Source: Cloacibacillus porcorum
GTDB lineage: Bacteria > Synergistota > Synergistia > Synergistales > Synergistaceae
Reading direction: 5' to 3'
Length of the DNA stretch: 64,000 nt
Assembly: GCF_001701045.1 (NCBI RefSeq)
Contig: NZ_CP016757.1
Location: forward strand, 3,002,219 to 3,066,218
Positions 34,800 to 43,769 of this stretch are shown piece after piece (within the stretch, counting starts at the first letter, position 1; each line of letters opens with the position of its first letter). The notes beneath the pieces were generated by a model. It worked only from the letters and a program-made list of their open reading frames with translations. It was not told the DNA's origin and did not search any database. A program made the translations under genes and the position numbers.

Positions 34800-36602
34800 A
34801 TGCTCTTTCACGAAAAACTTTCCCTGCTAAAAGAGGCGCTCGGCACCACCAGTTCGGCGCTCGCGCGGAGCTCTGGGCTTGACGCCTCGTGTATCTGCCG
34901 CTACCTCGGCGCGAAAACCCAGCCGCCGCGCTACGGCAAGGCGGTGGCCAGTATCGCCGCCGGCGCGGCAAAGCTCGCGGTGGACGACAAGCGGGTGCGG
35001 GAGCTCAGAAAAAAGATCGGGGCGTACAAAGAAGAGATACTTCAAGAGGCGCTCGTACGCTGGCTCAACGCCGCCGATTCATCTCTTAAGGAAAGAAAAC
35101 ATCCGGAGCCGCGCAAACCGCTCCGCGGCATGAAGAAAAAGCTGATCGCCGACACGGCGCAGCGGCTTGACCTGCTGATGGAGACCTTCAAGACCTCTAA
35201 CGCGGCCCTTGCCCGCTATGTGAACGTCGACGGCTCCTCGATTTCACGTTACCGCAGAGGCAGGCGCGGCGTAGGGCTTGAAGACCCCGTGCTGCGTGAT
35301 ATCTGCCGCTACTTCGCCTTCGTCTGCCGCTCCCAGGGCATCCCCAAGGAGCTGTCGGCGGAGATAAACGTCTCTCCTGACGAGGCCGCCAATGAGGAAT
35401 ATATGACGGCTAAGCTCTTCGCCTGGTTCCGGGAGGCCGGTTCCGCAGAACATACGCGCCACCTGCTGCAGGGCATAGACGCCGCGGAGGCGCAGGACCT
35501 CTCTTTCCGCGCAAAGATCGAAAAGACGGAGAGCACGAGACTCACCGAAGAGATATCCTACGGCGCGGACGGGGTCTATTCCTTCTTCCTTAAATTCACG
35601 AAGATGATTCTCGCGAGCAAAGAGCCGCTCAGCATACACATCTGCGCCTCCGACTTCAGCTGGTTCGCCTGCGCGCCGCGCTTCCGCGACGACTGGCGGA
35701 CGCTCATGCAGGATATCCTCTCCCGGGGACACCGGATAAAGATAATCCACAATCTCAGTCTCGACGCAGACGAAATGTTCAGCGCCGCGGAGTCGTGGAT
35801 ACCGCTCTACATCTCCGGACAGGTGGAGCCATATTATCTCACATGCCCAAACCGCTCCCTCTTCTGTGAGTATGCCGGCGCGGCGGAGGGGCTCTGCTCG
35901 ATGCGCTTCTCCTGCTTCAAAGGCAGGGAGGACGAGGTGACGGCCTTTTTCTCAAGGAGCCGCGACAAAGCCGCCTTCGTAAAGAGCCAGTTCGACGACC
36001 TGCTGACCCTCGCAAAACCGCTCGTGAAGATATACAAGAGGGAAAATGCCGCGGAGCTGCGCCGCGATATCGAAAATAACCGCGCGTCGGCGGGCGGCGA
36101 CATCATCAAACTCATGCACAGGCTCTCGCTGGAATCGATGCCCGAGCACCTCGCAAAACAGATATTTGAGAGGACGATCGCCGACAAGGCCGCGAAAGAT
36201 GAGATGATGAAATATTACCACGCCAGAAGGCGGGCCTTTCTAAGTTCGCTCTCGGAGGTCAGCGTCACCGAGATATACCCGGAATATTCACCGGAGGATA
36301 TCGCCGAAGGACGCGCCGCGATATACACTCCCTGGCTGCCGTGCCGCAGGGAGCTCTTCTACACCCCCGAAGAGTTCGCGGAACACATAAAGGCCATTGA
36401 GCGCCTCACGCAGGAGCGCGCGAATTACCGCTGCGTCATGCGCCCCGACCTCCCCTTCAAGAACATCGACATCGTCTCAAAAGAGGGGGAGGCCACCTAC
36501 GTGGTGAAAAACGACGAGCCGCTCGCCGCCTTCTCCCTCCTGCACTCCTATATGAACTATGTCATCGACAGATATCTGCGGCGTTATATACCCTCCGCCT
36601 GA
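34800..36602 (+). CDS. Large regulator with two N-terminal helix-turn-helix segments (copy 1)
   Basis: This is a cytoplasmic protein of 600 residues, exactly the length of its paralogue at 46480. ATG 34800 has AAAGGAGG 7 bases upstream. Residues about 5-55 form an HTH of Cro/XRE type (LLKEALGTTSSALARSSGLD, ASCICRYLG). A second, very similar HTH lies at about 128-165 (LLMETFKTSNAALARYVNVD, GSSISRYRRG). The long C-terminal part has motifs shared by both copies: GHRIKIIHNLSLD, WIPLYISGQVEPYYLT, SLESMPEHLAKQIFE, FKNIDIVSKEGEATYVVKN and SYMNYVIDRYL. I recognise no enzyme motif. It is flanked by an anchored subtilase and a giant FG-GAP protein, its likely targets. Confidence 0.78.
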   Translation: MLFHEKLSLLKEALGTTSSALARSSGLDASCICRYLGAKTQPPRYGKAVASIAAGAAKLAVDDKRVRELRKKIGAYKEEILQEALVRWLNAADSSLKERKHPEPRKPLRGMKKKLIADTAQRLDLLMETFKTSNAALARYVNVDGSSISRYRRGRRGVGLEDPVLRDICRYFAFVCRSQGIPKELSAEINVSPDEAANEEYMTAKLFAWFREAGSAEHTRHLLQGIDAAEAQDLSFRAKIEKTESTRLTEEISYGADGVYSFFLKFTKMILASKEPLSIHICASDFSWFACAPRFRDDWRTLMQDILSRGHRIKIIHNLSLDADEMFSAAESWIPLYISGQVEPYYLTCPNRSLFCEYAGAAEGLCSMRFSCFKGREDEVTAFFSRSRDKAAFVKSQFDDLLTLAKPLVKIYKRENAAELRRDIENNRASAGGDIIKLMHRLSLESMPEHLAKQIFERTIADKAAKDEMMKYYHARRRAFLSSLSEVSVTEIYPEYSPEDIAEGRAAIYTPWLPCRRELFYTPEEFAEHIKAIERLTQERANYRCVMRPDLPFKNIDIVSKEGEATYVVKNDEPLAAFSLLHSYMNYVIDRYLRRYIPSA

Positions 36603-36638
36603 TTAAATTTTTCGCCGGCTGTGCGTGATAAACACAGT

Positions 36639-36674
36639 AGAGGGGGAGGCTGTAACGCCTCCCCCTCTTATTTT
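36639..36674. terminator. Terminator between convergent regulator 1 and giant FG-GAP gene
   Basis: AGAGGGGGAGGC pairs with GCCTCCCCCTCT around 6 bases; the plus-strand tail is TATTTTG. It mainly serves the regulator but may act on both strands. Confidence 0.8.
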
Positions 36675-36695
36675 GCCTCTAATATATATTAGCTG

Positions 36696-39600
36696 TTACC
36701 TCTTCTTACGCCATGCCAGCGGCAGCAGGGCGAGGAGCGCAAGCGCTCCGAGACCGACGCCGCATCCACCGGAGCCGCCGTCGTGTTCGATGGAGTTCCA
36801 GAGGACCTTATACTGGCTCCTGGGGTCGCGCTGTTCCGAGGCGAAGAGATATGGAGAGAAGGCACGTACAGCCACGCCGTTGTCGTAATCGCAAAGCTTA
36901 GGGTCGTAGACAAAGCTGAAGGTACGCTCCTCCCCCGCCCTGATGAGGGGGAATTCCGTCGCTCCTAGCAGCGAGCGGTTGACGCCCCTTTTGCCAGCGA
37001 GCAGCCCCACACGCAGTAGCGGCACATAGTTTATCTCTTTTTCTTCGCCGCCGATGTTGAGCCTGCCGCCCGTATATTTCACCCTGACGTCGATCTTCAT
37101 CTTCTTGGAACGCGATTTTTCGTCGATCGTCAGCGGTTCTTGAGAGACGGTGCCATCTTTCGCCATTTCGTAGGCCGTGACGCCGGTTATCGCGATATCG
37201 GGATAACTCTCAACGGAGATAGAGGCCGCGCGCGAAACGTTCTTCGCCTGGGCGCTCACGGTGCCGTAGAAATCTTCCGGCCTGTAGCTCCCTACAAGCA
37301 CGCAGCCGTGGTCGTTGTCGGTGCTGAGCTGCTCACCGTTGTAGGAGATCACCGCGTGCAGCCAACCGAGGCCGGTATCCTTAGGGGCCGTCCAGCCGTT
37401 AAGAACGGCGTATTCCCAGTTATCTCCCGTCTCTTTATTTTTTCGCCCTTTTATAGCATCGATCGCAGCTGCCGGATTACCGTCATCACTATGTATCTCT
37501 TCACATCTGCCGTCGAATTCGGGGCTTTCGGCGGGATAGTTTTCCCCTCCGTCATTCCACGGCTGGTAGTAGAATTTGACCTTGACCTCGCCTGTGTCAA
37601 CAAAACTGTAGTTTATCACGCGCAGTCTCAGGTTATACTTCTGGCCGCATTCGAGTAGTTTTGTCGCAGTGCCTTGATGATCCGCAGTTGAGGCCAGCGC
37701 GCCGCCGTCCGTCATTTCAAAGCTCAGGCCGCGCATCTGGTGGCTTGTATTAGGGTTGTCGTTTTCTGCGAGGTAGTAGATCATGCTCTCTAAATTTTGC
37801 CCCGCGGATTTATTCTTTATATCGTTGCTCCAGCGGAAGGGCAGCAACAGCCCGGGGTCGGCATGGGTATTATAGGGGCTGCCGCTCCCCCATATCTTGC
37901 TCTGGAACGATTCGAGCTTCGGCACCGCGTAGCCGACGCAAAGAGCCCCGTCGTCCTGCGTGAAGTAGGCGATGTCCGACTCAAACTGCATGTCAGCGGC
38001 TGTCCAATCCTCTGTGTACATCGTGTAATTGCGGGCTCCGGGCCAGGCCATCGTCACACTGAACATCTCTGAGACGTCGGTTGTGGTCGTCGTGTCCGTA
38101 CCCCAGGTACCATCTCCCTCCATATCGAATTTAATGGTTCCTTCCCTGTTGCCAAACGGGAAATGCTGCCCCACCGTCGGATGAAAATAAACGTATCCTC
38201 CGAGTGTATAACGGGAACTGCTCATCTCAGAATTGGTCGTATTTGACGAGGCGTCCAAACGAAATTCGCTGGCATCGAGATTGCCTATAACGTTGCCGGT
38301 ACCGTCAACAAATACCTTGCCGTTGATGTCGGCCCAGGGATTGTACTTATCTACAGCTAATTTTTCTTCCGTTCCCTGCGGGTATCCCGTTATATCGGAG
38401 AGCCGCCTTGGGTAGGTAAAGAGATTGTAGTTATCGTGCAGCGGCTCGTACCAAGAGATACTCCTCCCCGGAGTCGGCGTGAAGGTAGAGGCCGTCTCCG
38501 TGGGGATAACAAACTGAATATAGTTCTGCGCCTGGTATTTTTCGCCATTGTCGTCGGAGACAGTTATGAACTTTTTATCCTCCGGGAAGATCACCGGATA
38601 GCGGCAGATATTGTAATCGTTGGCGCGGTAGTAGAGCTGGTCGTCACGGTCCGCCTTGTAGGAGAAGGTATAGCTTGAGGTCGAAGACTTATCCTCCGTA
38701 TTGTCATTTACCCATTCGCCGCAAAATTTCCCACCAACATCAAGCATTGGATCCTCGTTGGCGTTGTTTTCCGAGCGATTGAATATTCTGTCCATCACAC
38801 TGCCCCTATGCGAAATTTCCAACCCCAGTGAAGCGCCGAATTTTCCGCTGCTTGCATTAGTGACGGATGTAGATCTTCCCCATTCGCCTCCGCGCTGCAT
38901 ACCGGTATAGTAGCCATCTGTGTCGAAGACGGCGAAGGAATCAAGCGTCACTTTGCCGTCCTCTTCGGCATAACCCGACAGCGCGCTGCCGGCGGCGTTC
39001 ACACGGTCCCAGTGCTTCGGCGGAGCCTGCGTCACCATGTAGAGTTCGATGTTGTCCTCCACCGTGATGACCGTCGGCTCTCCCAGCACCAGACTCTCGC
39101 CGTCGAGGTCGGCGGCGACGATCCGCGGGACGAGATTGGCCGCCTTCGCGTCATTGACCGGAGTTGGCTGGCCTTGTGAATTGCTGCTGCCAAGTCTGAT
39201 AAAGCCGTCATTGCTGTTCCATTCGTAGATGACCCAGTCAAGGTTCCCGCCGTTACCCAACTGTGTGACGCCGATCTGGCTGGGGTATGTAACAACGGCG
39301 GGCTGATTTGCCGAGGGATAGTTAAAATGCCCACAGGCCATGGAATAGCGCATGAAACTATTCGCCATCGCCCAGCCGTTGTGCTCCATATCCCAATAGC
39401 ATATCGACGGATCTGAATCCAGCGCGACGCTGCCGTAACTTCCCGGCCATTTTGCCACAAAGAGCGTCGTGTCATGTTCGGTCTGAGAGGTGGCGGTGAA
39501 CCACACCAGCTCCGGCACGCCGTCGCCGTCCAGATCGGCGAGCTCCGCGTCTATCGGCGGCATGGAACAATTTTCTCCGCTGATGCTCAGGCCGTCAAAG

Positions 39601-40877
39601 GTCCGCTCTCCCGTATCGTGGTTACCGCGGCGTATCGACCAGGAATCCAGCCCGCCGGTACATTCCAGCACGGTAAGGTACAGCGACGATTTCTGGTAAT
39701 AGGCGCTCGTATCGGCATTTACAAGACAGAGCTCGTCCCTGCCGTCGCCGTTCAGGTCTCCCGCGGCGATACCGACGCTGTCGTTCTGCAGATACGACTG
39801 ACCGACCTCCGAGTCATTCTCATATGGTTTGTTTATTTCGCCCTTGGCCAAATCGATGGAATATACATGGAGGCTGTTGTTATGTCCCAGCCCGTCCGGA
39901 CCCTGCGCCATCGTATGATAGAGCGCGACCTCCTTGACGCCGTCGCCGTTGAAATCTCCGAGCGCCGTTCTCATGCTGCCGGCCGGTTTGACCTGCGTCA
40001 AGCCGCCAACTATATTCGAGGTGTCGCTGAAATGGTCGTCGTCGCGCCAGAAGTAAGTTATATTACCAGGATTTGAGTCGTTTTCGAGAAGGGATTTGCC
40101 GTCCACATAGAGCACCGCTATCCCCACCGCCTCATTGTCGCCCTTCGGCCTGCCGTTGGGGTTGTAGACATAGCTGATCACATAATCGGTGTAGCCGTCC
40201 CCGTTCCAGTCATACCCCTGTACATCGGTACAGACATTCATGTCGAGGGCCGGAGCGTCGACCCATGAGCCGTCGGCCTTGAATCTGTACTTATAGGCCG
40301 GAGCCGGCGCGCGTTTCCCGTCGGTGAGACAGGCTATCGACCGCAGACCGTTCTTATCCAGCAGTTCAATGGCAAGATAGGTAGAGCCGTTCTCCCCGTC
40401 TTTCATATATAAATATACGTTACAAACTACGCTGCGCGGCACGGCATACTCGCTCTGTGTGTAGAAGTCGGGAGATACCGTGATCTTTTCCGTGATCTGA
40501 CCCGGACATGAGGCCATCGCGAAGACGCGGTTGTTGTCGTTGACATCCAGAATCAGCGTGTTACTTACATCCAAAAGCGTATCGCCGACTTTTTTGAGCG
40601 CCTCGTCGTTGGCGACGGATTCATTCTGCCCGCGGAAAGTTCTTATACTCCAATTATTGTCCATATAAGAGATCGTTGCCCGATTTTTGGGCACTATATG
40701 ATATTTCCACGCGCCGTCCAGCGGATCGTTCGCTATCGACTCCGGTATCCCCGTGGAATCGGCGTCAGCCTTCAGCAAAGATCCGCCGGCATAGACCGCC
40801 GCGACAAGAGCGACGGAAAAGAGAGCCGCCATAAGATACTTTTGGAAAAGCCTGATTCCGTCTCTTTTAGGTCTCAT
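36696..40877 (-). CDS. Giant FG-GAP/VCBS-repeat surface protein with CARDB-like domain and Synerg-CTERM
   Basis: Of 1393 residues, the start at ATG 40877 follows AGGAAG by 8 bases. A signal segment (FQKYLMAALFSVALVAAVYAG) leads into a long extracellular region. Several FG-GAP calcium-site repeats are visible: YDWNGDGYTDYVISY, LGDFNGDGVKEVALY, AGDLNGDGRDELCLV and LADLDGDGVPELVWF. These usually build a beta-propeller that binds ligands. A Ser/Thr-rich stretch follows (KSSTSSYTFSYKADRDD, then NICRYPVIF). Towards the end is a CARDB-like domain (LRLRVINYSFVDTGEVKVKFYY). The end GGCGVGLG, hydrophobic helix and WRKKR is a Synerg-CTERM. It is a paralogue of the split gene at 42372-46219 and lies next to regulator 1. 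The ligand is unknown. Confidence 0.85.
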   Translation of the reverse strand: MRPKRDGIRLFQKYLMAALFSVALVAAVYAGGSLLKADADSTGIPESIANDPLDGAWKYHIVPKNRATISYMDNNWSIRTFRGQNESVANDEALKKVGDTLLDVSNTLILDVNDNNRVFAMASCPGQITEKITVSPDFYTQSEYAVPRSVVCNVYLYMKDGENGSTYLAIELLDKNGLRSIACLTDGKRAPAPAYKYRFKADGSWVDAPALDMNVCTDVQGYDWNGDGYTDYVISYVYNPNGRPKGDNEAVGIAVLYVDGKSLLENDSNPGNITYFWRDDDHFSDTSNIVGGLTQVKPAGSMRTALGDFNGDGVKEVALYHTMAQGPDGLGHNNSLHVYSIDLAKGEINKPYENDSEVGQSYLQNDSVGIAAGDLNGDGRDELCLVNADTSAYYQKSSLYLTVLECTGGLDSWSIRRGNHDTGERTFDGLSISGENCSMPPIDAELADLDGDGVPELVWFTATSQTEHDTTLFVAKWPGSYGSVALDSDPSICYWDMEHNGWAMANSFMRYSMACGHFNYPSANQPAVVTYPSQIGVTQLGNGGNLDWVIYEWNSNDGFIRLGSSNSQGQPTPVNDAKAANLVPRIVAADLDGESLVLGEPTVITVEDNIELYMVTQAPPKHWDRVNAAGSALSGYAEEDGKVTLDSFAVFDTDGYYTGMQRGGEWGRSTSVTNASSGKFGASLGLEISHRGSVMDRIFNRSENNANEDPMLDVGGKFCGEWVNDNTEDKSSTSSYTFSYKADRDDQLYYRANDYNICRYPVIFPEDKKFITVSDDNGEKYQAQNYIQFVIPTETASTFTPTPGRSISWYEPLHDNYNLFTYPRRLSDITGYPQGTEEKLAVDKYNPWADINGKVFVDGTGNVIGNLDASEFRLDASSNTTNSEMSSSRYTLGGYVYFHPTVGQHFPFGNREGTIKFDMEGDGTWGTDTTTTTDVSEMFSVTMAWPGARNYTMYTEDWTAADMQFESDIAYFTQDDGALCVGYAVPKLESFQSKIWGSGSPYNTHADPGLLLPFRWSNDIKNKSAGQNLESMIYYLAENDNPNTSHQMRGLSFEMTDGGALASTADHQGTATKLLECGQKYNLRLRVINYSFVDTGEVKVKFYYQPWNDGGENYPAESPEFDGRCEEIHSDDGNPAAAIDAIKGRKNKETGDNWEYAVLNGWTAPKDTGLGWLHAVISYNGEQLSTDNDHGCVLVGSYRPEDFYGTVSAQAKNVSRAASISVESYPDIAITGVTAYEMAKDGTVSQEPLTIDEKSRSKKMKIDVRVKYTGGRLNIGGEEKEINYVPLLRVGLLAGKRGVNRSLLGATEFPLIRAGEERTFSFVYDPKLCDYDNGVAVRAFSPYLFASEQRDPRSQYKVLWNSIEHDGGSGGCGVGLGALALLALLPLAWRKKR

Positions 40878-41119
40878 TAAGCCACTTCCTTTCACATATT
40901 GTACAAAAATTAATATTAAATTGCCCGTAATATCATAAATTATAACAGAGATATTGTTAATTTTTTTGATTTTATTGCTTTTTTATAAAAAAACGGCAGT
41001 GCCGCTTGTCAGAAAATAATCACCGCTCTAAAAACCTCTGCCTCATTCTCCGGTATGATAAACTGAGACCACCGTCGACAAACCGGCGGAAAAAATCTTC
41101 AAAAAAGGGAGGCGTCGGG

Positions 41120-41644
41120 ATGAGAGATCACGGCGTAAAACTCTACAACGTAATATTTCCAATATGGCTGCTGTGGCTCTTCCCGGGGACATGGCTCGTC
41201 GTCCTGCCCGCCTGTTTTCTCATAGATCTGCTCGTCGTCGCGCTGACCTTAAGATACCTGAGGGTGAAAGAGGCTGGCGAAAAGGTCAAAGCCGTCATCA
41301 TTAAAGTCTGGCTCTGCGGCTTTGCCGCCGACCTCATCGGTACCGTGGGGATGCTCTCCACACTTTTTATGGACGGCCGCCGTTTCGGAGGATGGGTGGG
41401 AGATTGGCTGCGCTGGAACGTCGCCGCCGCCGTCGAGCGCAACCCCTTCGACAGCATCTTCGGCCTCCTGTGGGTGGCCGGCTGCGTCGCGCTAGCGGCC
41501 TTTTTCATCTATCTCTTCAATTACAGGTTCTGCCTCAGCAAAGCGGGGCTGGAGGAGGATGAAAAGAAAAAACTCGCCCTCTCGCTCGCGGTATTCACCG
41601 CCCCCTATCTTTTCTTCCTGCCGACGGAGTGGCTGTTCTATTAG
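41120..41644 (+). CDS. Integral membrane protein of unknown function
   Basis: The protein has 174 residues. ATG 41120 has AGGGAGG 7 bases upstream; the longer frame from 41006 adds a basic unstructured stretch. About four membrane segments are visible: IFPIWLLWLFPGTWLVVLPA, LPACFLIDLLVVALTL, VWLCGFAADLIGTVGML and FGLLWVAGCVALAAFFIYLF. A last hydrophobic stretch (ALSLAVFTAPYLFFLP) follows. No motif is recognised. It diverges from the giant FG-GAP gene and lies between the two regulator/giant pairs. Confidence 0.65.
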   Translation: MRDHGVKLYNVIFPIWLLWLFPGTWLVVLPACFLIDLLVVALTLRYLRVKEAGEKVKAVIIKVWLCGFAADLIGTVGMLSTLFMDGRRFGGWVGDWLRWNVAAAVERNPFDSIFGLLWVAGCVALAAFFIYLFNYRFCLSKAGLEEDEKKKLALSLAVFTAPYLFFLPTEWLFY

Positions 41645-41843
41645 GCGGGACACGCGTATCAATTAAAAAAGACAGGATATGCCGTTAACAATAAAATGAT
41701 GTGAGAGCTGCGCTTCGCCCGCGGCTCCGTGAGACAAAGAGAACCCCTAAAGTACCGGACTCCGTGCCAGGCCATGAGTGACGGAAGGGGAGTTTGGTTT
41801 TGCCGCTCCGCCCTCCGAGACGAGCCAGAAGTAACAATAAAAT
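41645..41843. other. Intergenic segment, nothing recognised
   Basis: Short open frames here have no ribosome site. The sequence contains no clear repeat or promoter. Confidence 0.3.
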
Positions 41844-41880
41844 GCGGCCGCCCCTTTTATCCCGGGGACGGCCGTCTTTT
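41844..41880 (-). terminator. Terminator-like hairpin after the gene remnant
   Basis: GCGGCCGCCCC pairs with GGGGACGGCCGT with one mismatch around TTTTATCCC. On the minus strand ATTTTATTG follows. It survives behind the remnant at 41900. Confidence 0.55.
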
Positions 41881-41899
41881 GAAGGTTTTTCGTTATCGC

Positions 41900-42130
41900 T
41901 TAGTTATCGTACTGTGACTGGTAGATCTTGACCACTGCTTTGTCGCCGTTTTCGGCCCGGAAGGTCAGCGTCGCGTCGCCAGAGGTGACGGGCTGGGATT
42001 CCAGCGTCACCCTGCGCCATTTTATATCATCAAGGTAGGTTTCGCCGTCCTGCGAGGCGTCATAGACGGTCATATTTGAGGAGGCGAGGTCCAGCAGGTT
42101 TTGTTTGTCATCGGCGGCTTTACAGAACCA
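41900..42130 (-). pseudogene. 3' remnant of a minus-strand protein gene
   Basis: About 75 codons on the minus strand read with good protein composition: WFCKAADDKQNLLDLASSN, DGETYLDDIKWRRVTLESQ and SGDATLTFRAENGDKAVVKI, ending QSQYDN and stop. Upstream, a stop codon lies immediately before the coding-like part, and there is no start codon with a ribosome site. The DNA becomes AT-rich and non-coding beyond 42130. I read it as the C-terminal end of a lost gene. The strand-like pattern could be from a secreted protein; the family is not recognised. Confidence 0.45.
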
Positions 42131-42371
42131 ATATTATGGCCTCAATAAATTTGCTCAGCTTTTATCTTTGAGCATTGACACTTCATGATTTTACGCATTA
42201 TGTCCATTGTTTTGATATCACAGCTATTAACAGGGCAATGCATCAGCAGAATATGTATATTAAGCTATTTGGCATTGAAATTTTATACATATACGCATAT
42301 GAAATATTGTAAGAACATGCTGTTATGTGCATAATTACTTAGCAAACAGTTAGCAAAAGGGGGTTTATCGT
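42131..42371. promoter_or_regulatory. AT-rich upstream region of the second giant gene
   Basis: A -35-like TTGACA at 42175-42180 is followed after 17 bases by TTATGT. GGCATTG at 42271-42277 lies 95 bases before the ATG. No gene is seen. Confidence 0.35.
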
Positions 42372-43769
42372 ATGCAGAATATATTTTTTATTAAGAAAAC
42401 CGCTTACAGCAAAGGAATCTCAGCCGCCGGACTGCCGGACGTCATTTCCCTTGCGCACAGACAGTGGAACACTCTCGGGCGCGTATTCGGGACGCTCTGC
42501 CTGTTACTTATCATCGTCTCAGCCGCTTGTGCCGAACCGGTGAAGATCAACGGCAAGAAGCTGGACGACGTGCAGGATATCCTCACAGAGACGATGGGAA
42601 GACGAAATTTCCTCAAGCATGACCTGATCCAAGCCCTTTGGTACAGACCGGACGACTCCAAAGACACGGGCTCGGACGTGCGTCTTTATCCCATGCGTTT
42701 CGACCCGGCGGCGGACAGCCACACCGAGAAGCCGCCCGTGGCTCTTTACGGGTCGCCACCCAAGGACAGCGAATGGACGTCGGGCATGCATCCGGCCATC
42801 ACGACAAAGCCGGTGAACGGCGACAACGGCTACCGCGTCCTGCTGCCGGACTTCAGCCATAACGGCCATGACAGGCTCTATCATACCGGCGTGGTGCGTA
42901 TGGACGAAAACGGCGATTTCAAAATCGACGGTGTGAGGGCGCTGCAAACCGATGTCCCGTCGGGGAACGTTTACCCTACCGGTACGACAGCGGGACTTTT
43001 CGTCGACGGTGAAGAGGCGGAGAGCTTCGTCGCCGCGCGGATGACGGTAGCCGCAGGCGGGAATACGCACCTCGGCGACAAGGTCACCACCTACAACTTT
43101 TACCTTGAATTTCTTGACGGGCGCAAGCTGAACGACGGCACCAACAACTCGCCGATGGCCTTGAGCCTTCCGCTTGGCTCGGCCACCGCCCTGTGCCCTA
43201 GCGTCCGCGTCGCGGCGGGAGATTTCGACAACGACGGAAAGGCCTCCGAGGTCGCCTGCATCTTCTCCGGCCCCGGCAGTGGCTATATGTTCCAAATATA
43301 TAAGATCACGCGCGACGCAAACGGCTCGTTCAGAGCCAGCAAGCTCTATGAGCACGACTGCGGACAGAGGGATAACAGCGGGAAGAACATCGACGGCTGC
43401 GACGTAGCGGCGGGGGACTTCAACGGCGACGGGAAGCAGGAGGTCGCGGCGGTCTTCAACGACCTTAACGGTGAAAAAAGTGGATACGCAACGGTGCAGA
43501 TCTTCTATTACAGCGACGGTGAATTCAAAACTGAGTGGAACAACAGCGTACGCGGGACGACGACCACCGGCTGGGCGGCACGACCGCATCGGTATATGAG
43601 AAATTCTATGGCCTGCTCGCCGCCGCGGGCGACCTGGACGGCGACGGGAAAGACGAGATCATCTACGCCGCACCGCACTACGGCGGCAATAACTTGGCCG
43701 GTCAGGGGAACGTCCTCCTCTCCGTGTGGAGCGCGGACGACAATTTTTCCCCCTCTGAAAGGTATTTAA
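42372..43769 (+). CDS. N-terminal part of a frameshifted giant FG-GAP surface protein
   Basis: ATG 42372 follows AAAAGGGGG. After a 30-residue positively charged lead comes a signal segment (LGRVFGTLCLLLIIVSAACA). FG-GAP repeats follow: AAGDFDNDGKASEVACIF and AAGDFNGDGKQEVAAVF. Sequence remains FG-GAP-like to about base 43572 (TEWNNSVRGTTTTGW). After this it turns into a Ser/Pro/Arg/Thr-rich nonsense tail ending at 43769. The true continuation is in the frame of 43535-46219. One extra G in the GGG run at 43573-43575 would give TGW-GGTTASVYEKFYG. That would restore a protein of about 1282 residues, similar in plan to the 1393-residue paralogue. Confidence 0.75.
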   Translation: MQNIFFIKKTAYSKGISAAGLPDVISLAHRQWNTLGRVFGTLCLLLIIVSAACAEPVKINGKKLDDVQDILTETMGRRNFLKHDLIQALWYRPDDSKDTGSDVRLYPMRFDPAADSHTEKPPVALYGSPPKDSEWTSGMHPAITTKPVNGDNGYRVLLPDFSHNGHDRLYHTGVVRMDENGDFKIDGVRALQTDVPSGNVYPTGTTAGLFVDGEEAESFVAARMTVAAGGNTHLGDKVTTYNFYLEFLDGRKLNDGTNNSPMALSLPLGSATALCPSVRVAAGDFDNDGKASEVACIFSGPGSGYMFQIYKITRDANGSFRASKLYEHDCGQRDNSGKNIDGCDVAAGDFNGDGKQEVAAVFNDLNGEKSGYATVQIFYYSDGEFKTEWNNSVRGTTTTGWAARPHRYMRNSMACSPPRATWTATGKTRSSTPHRTTAAITWPVRGTSSSPCGARTTIFPPLKGI

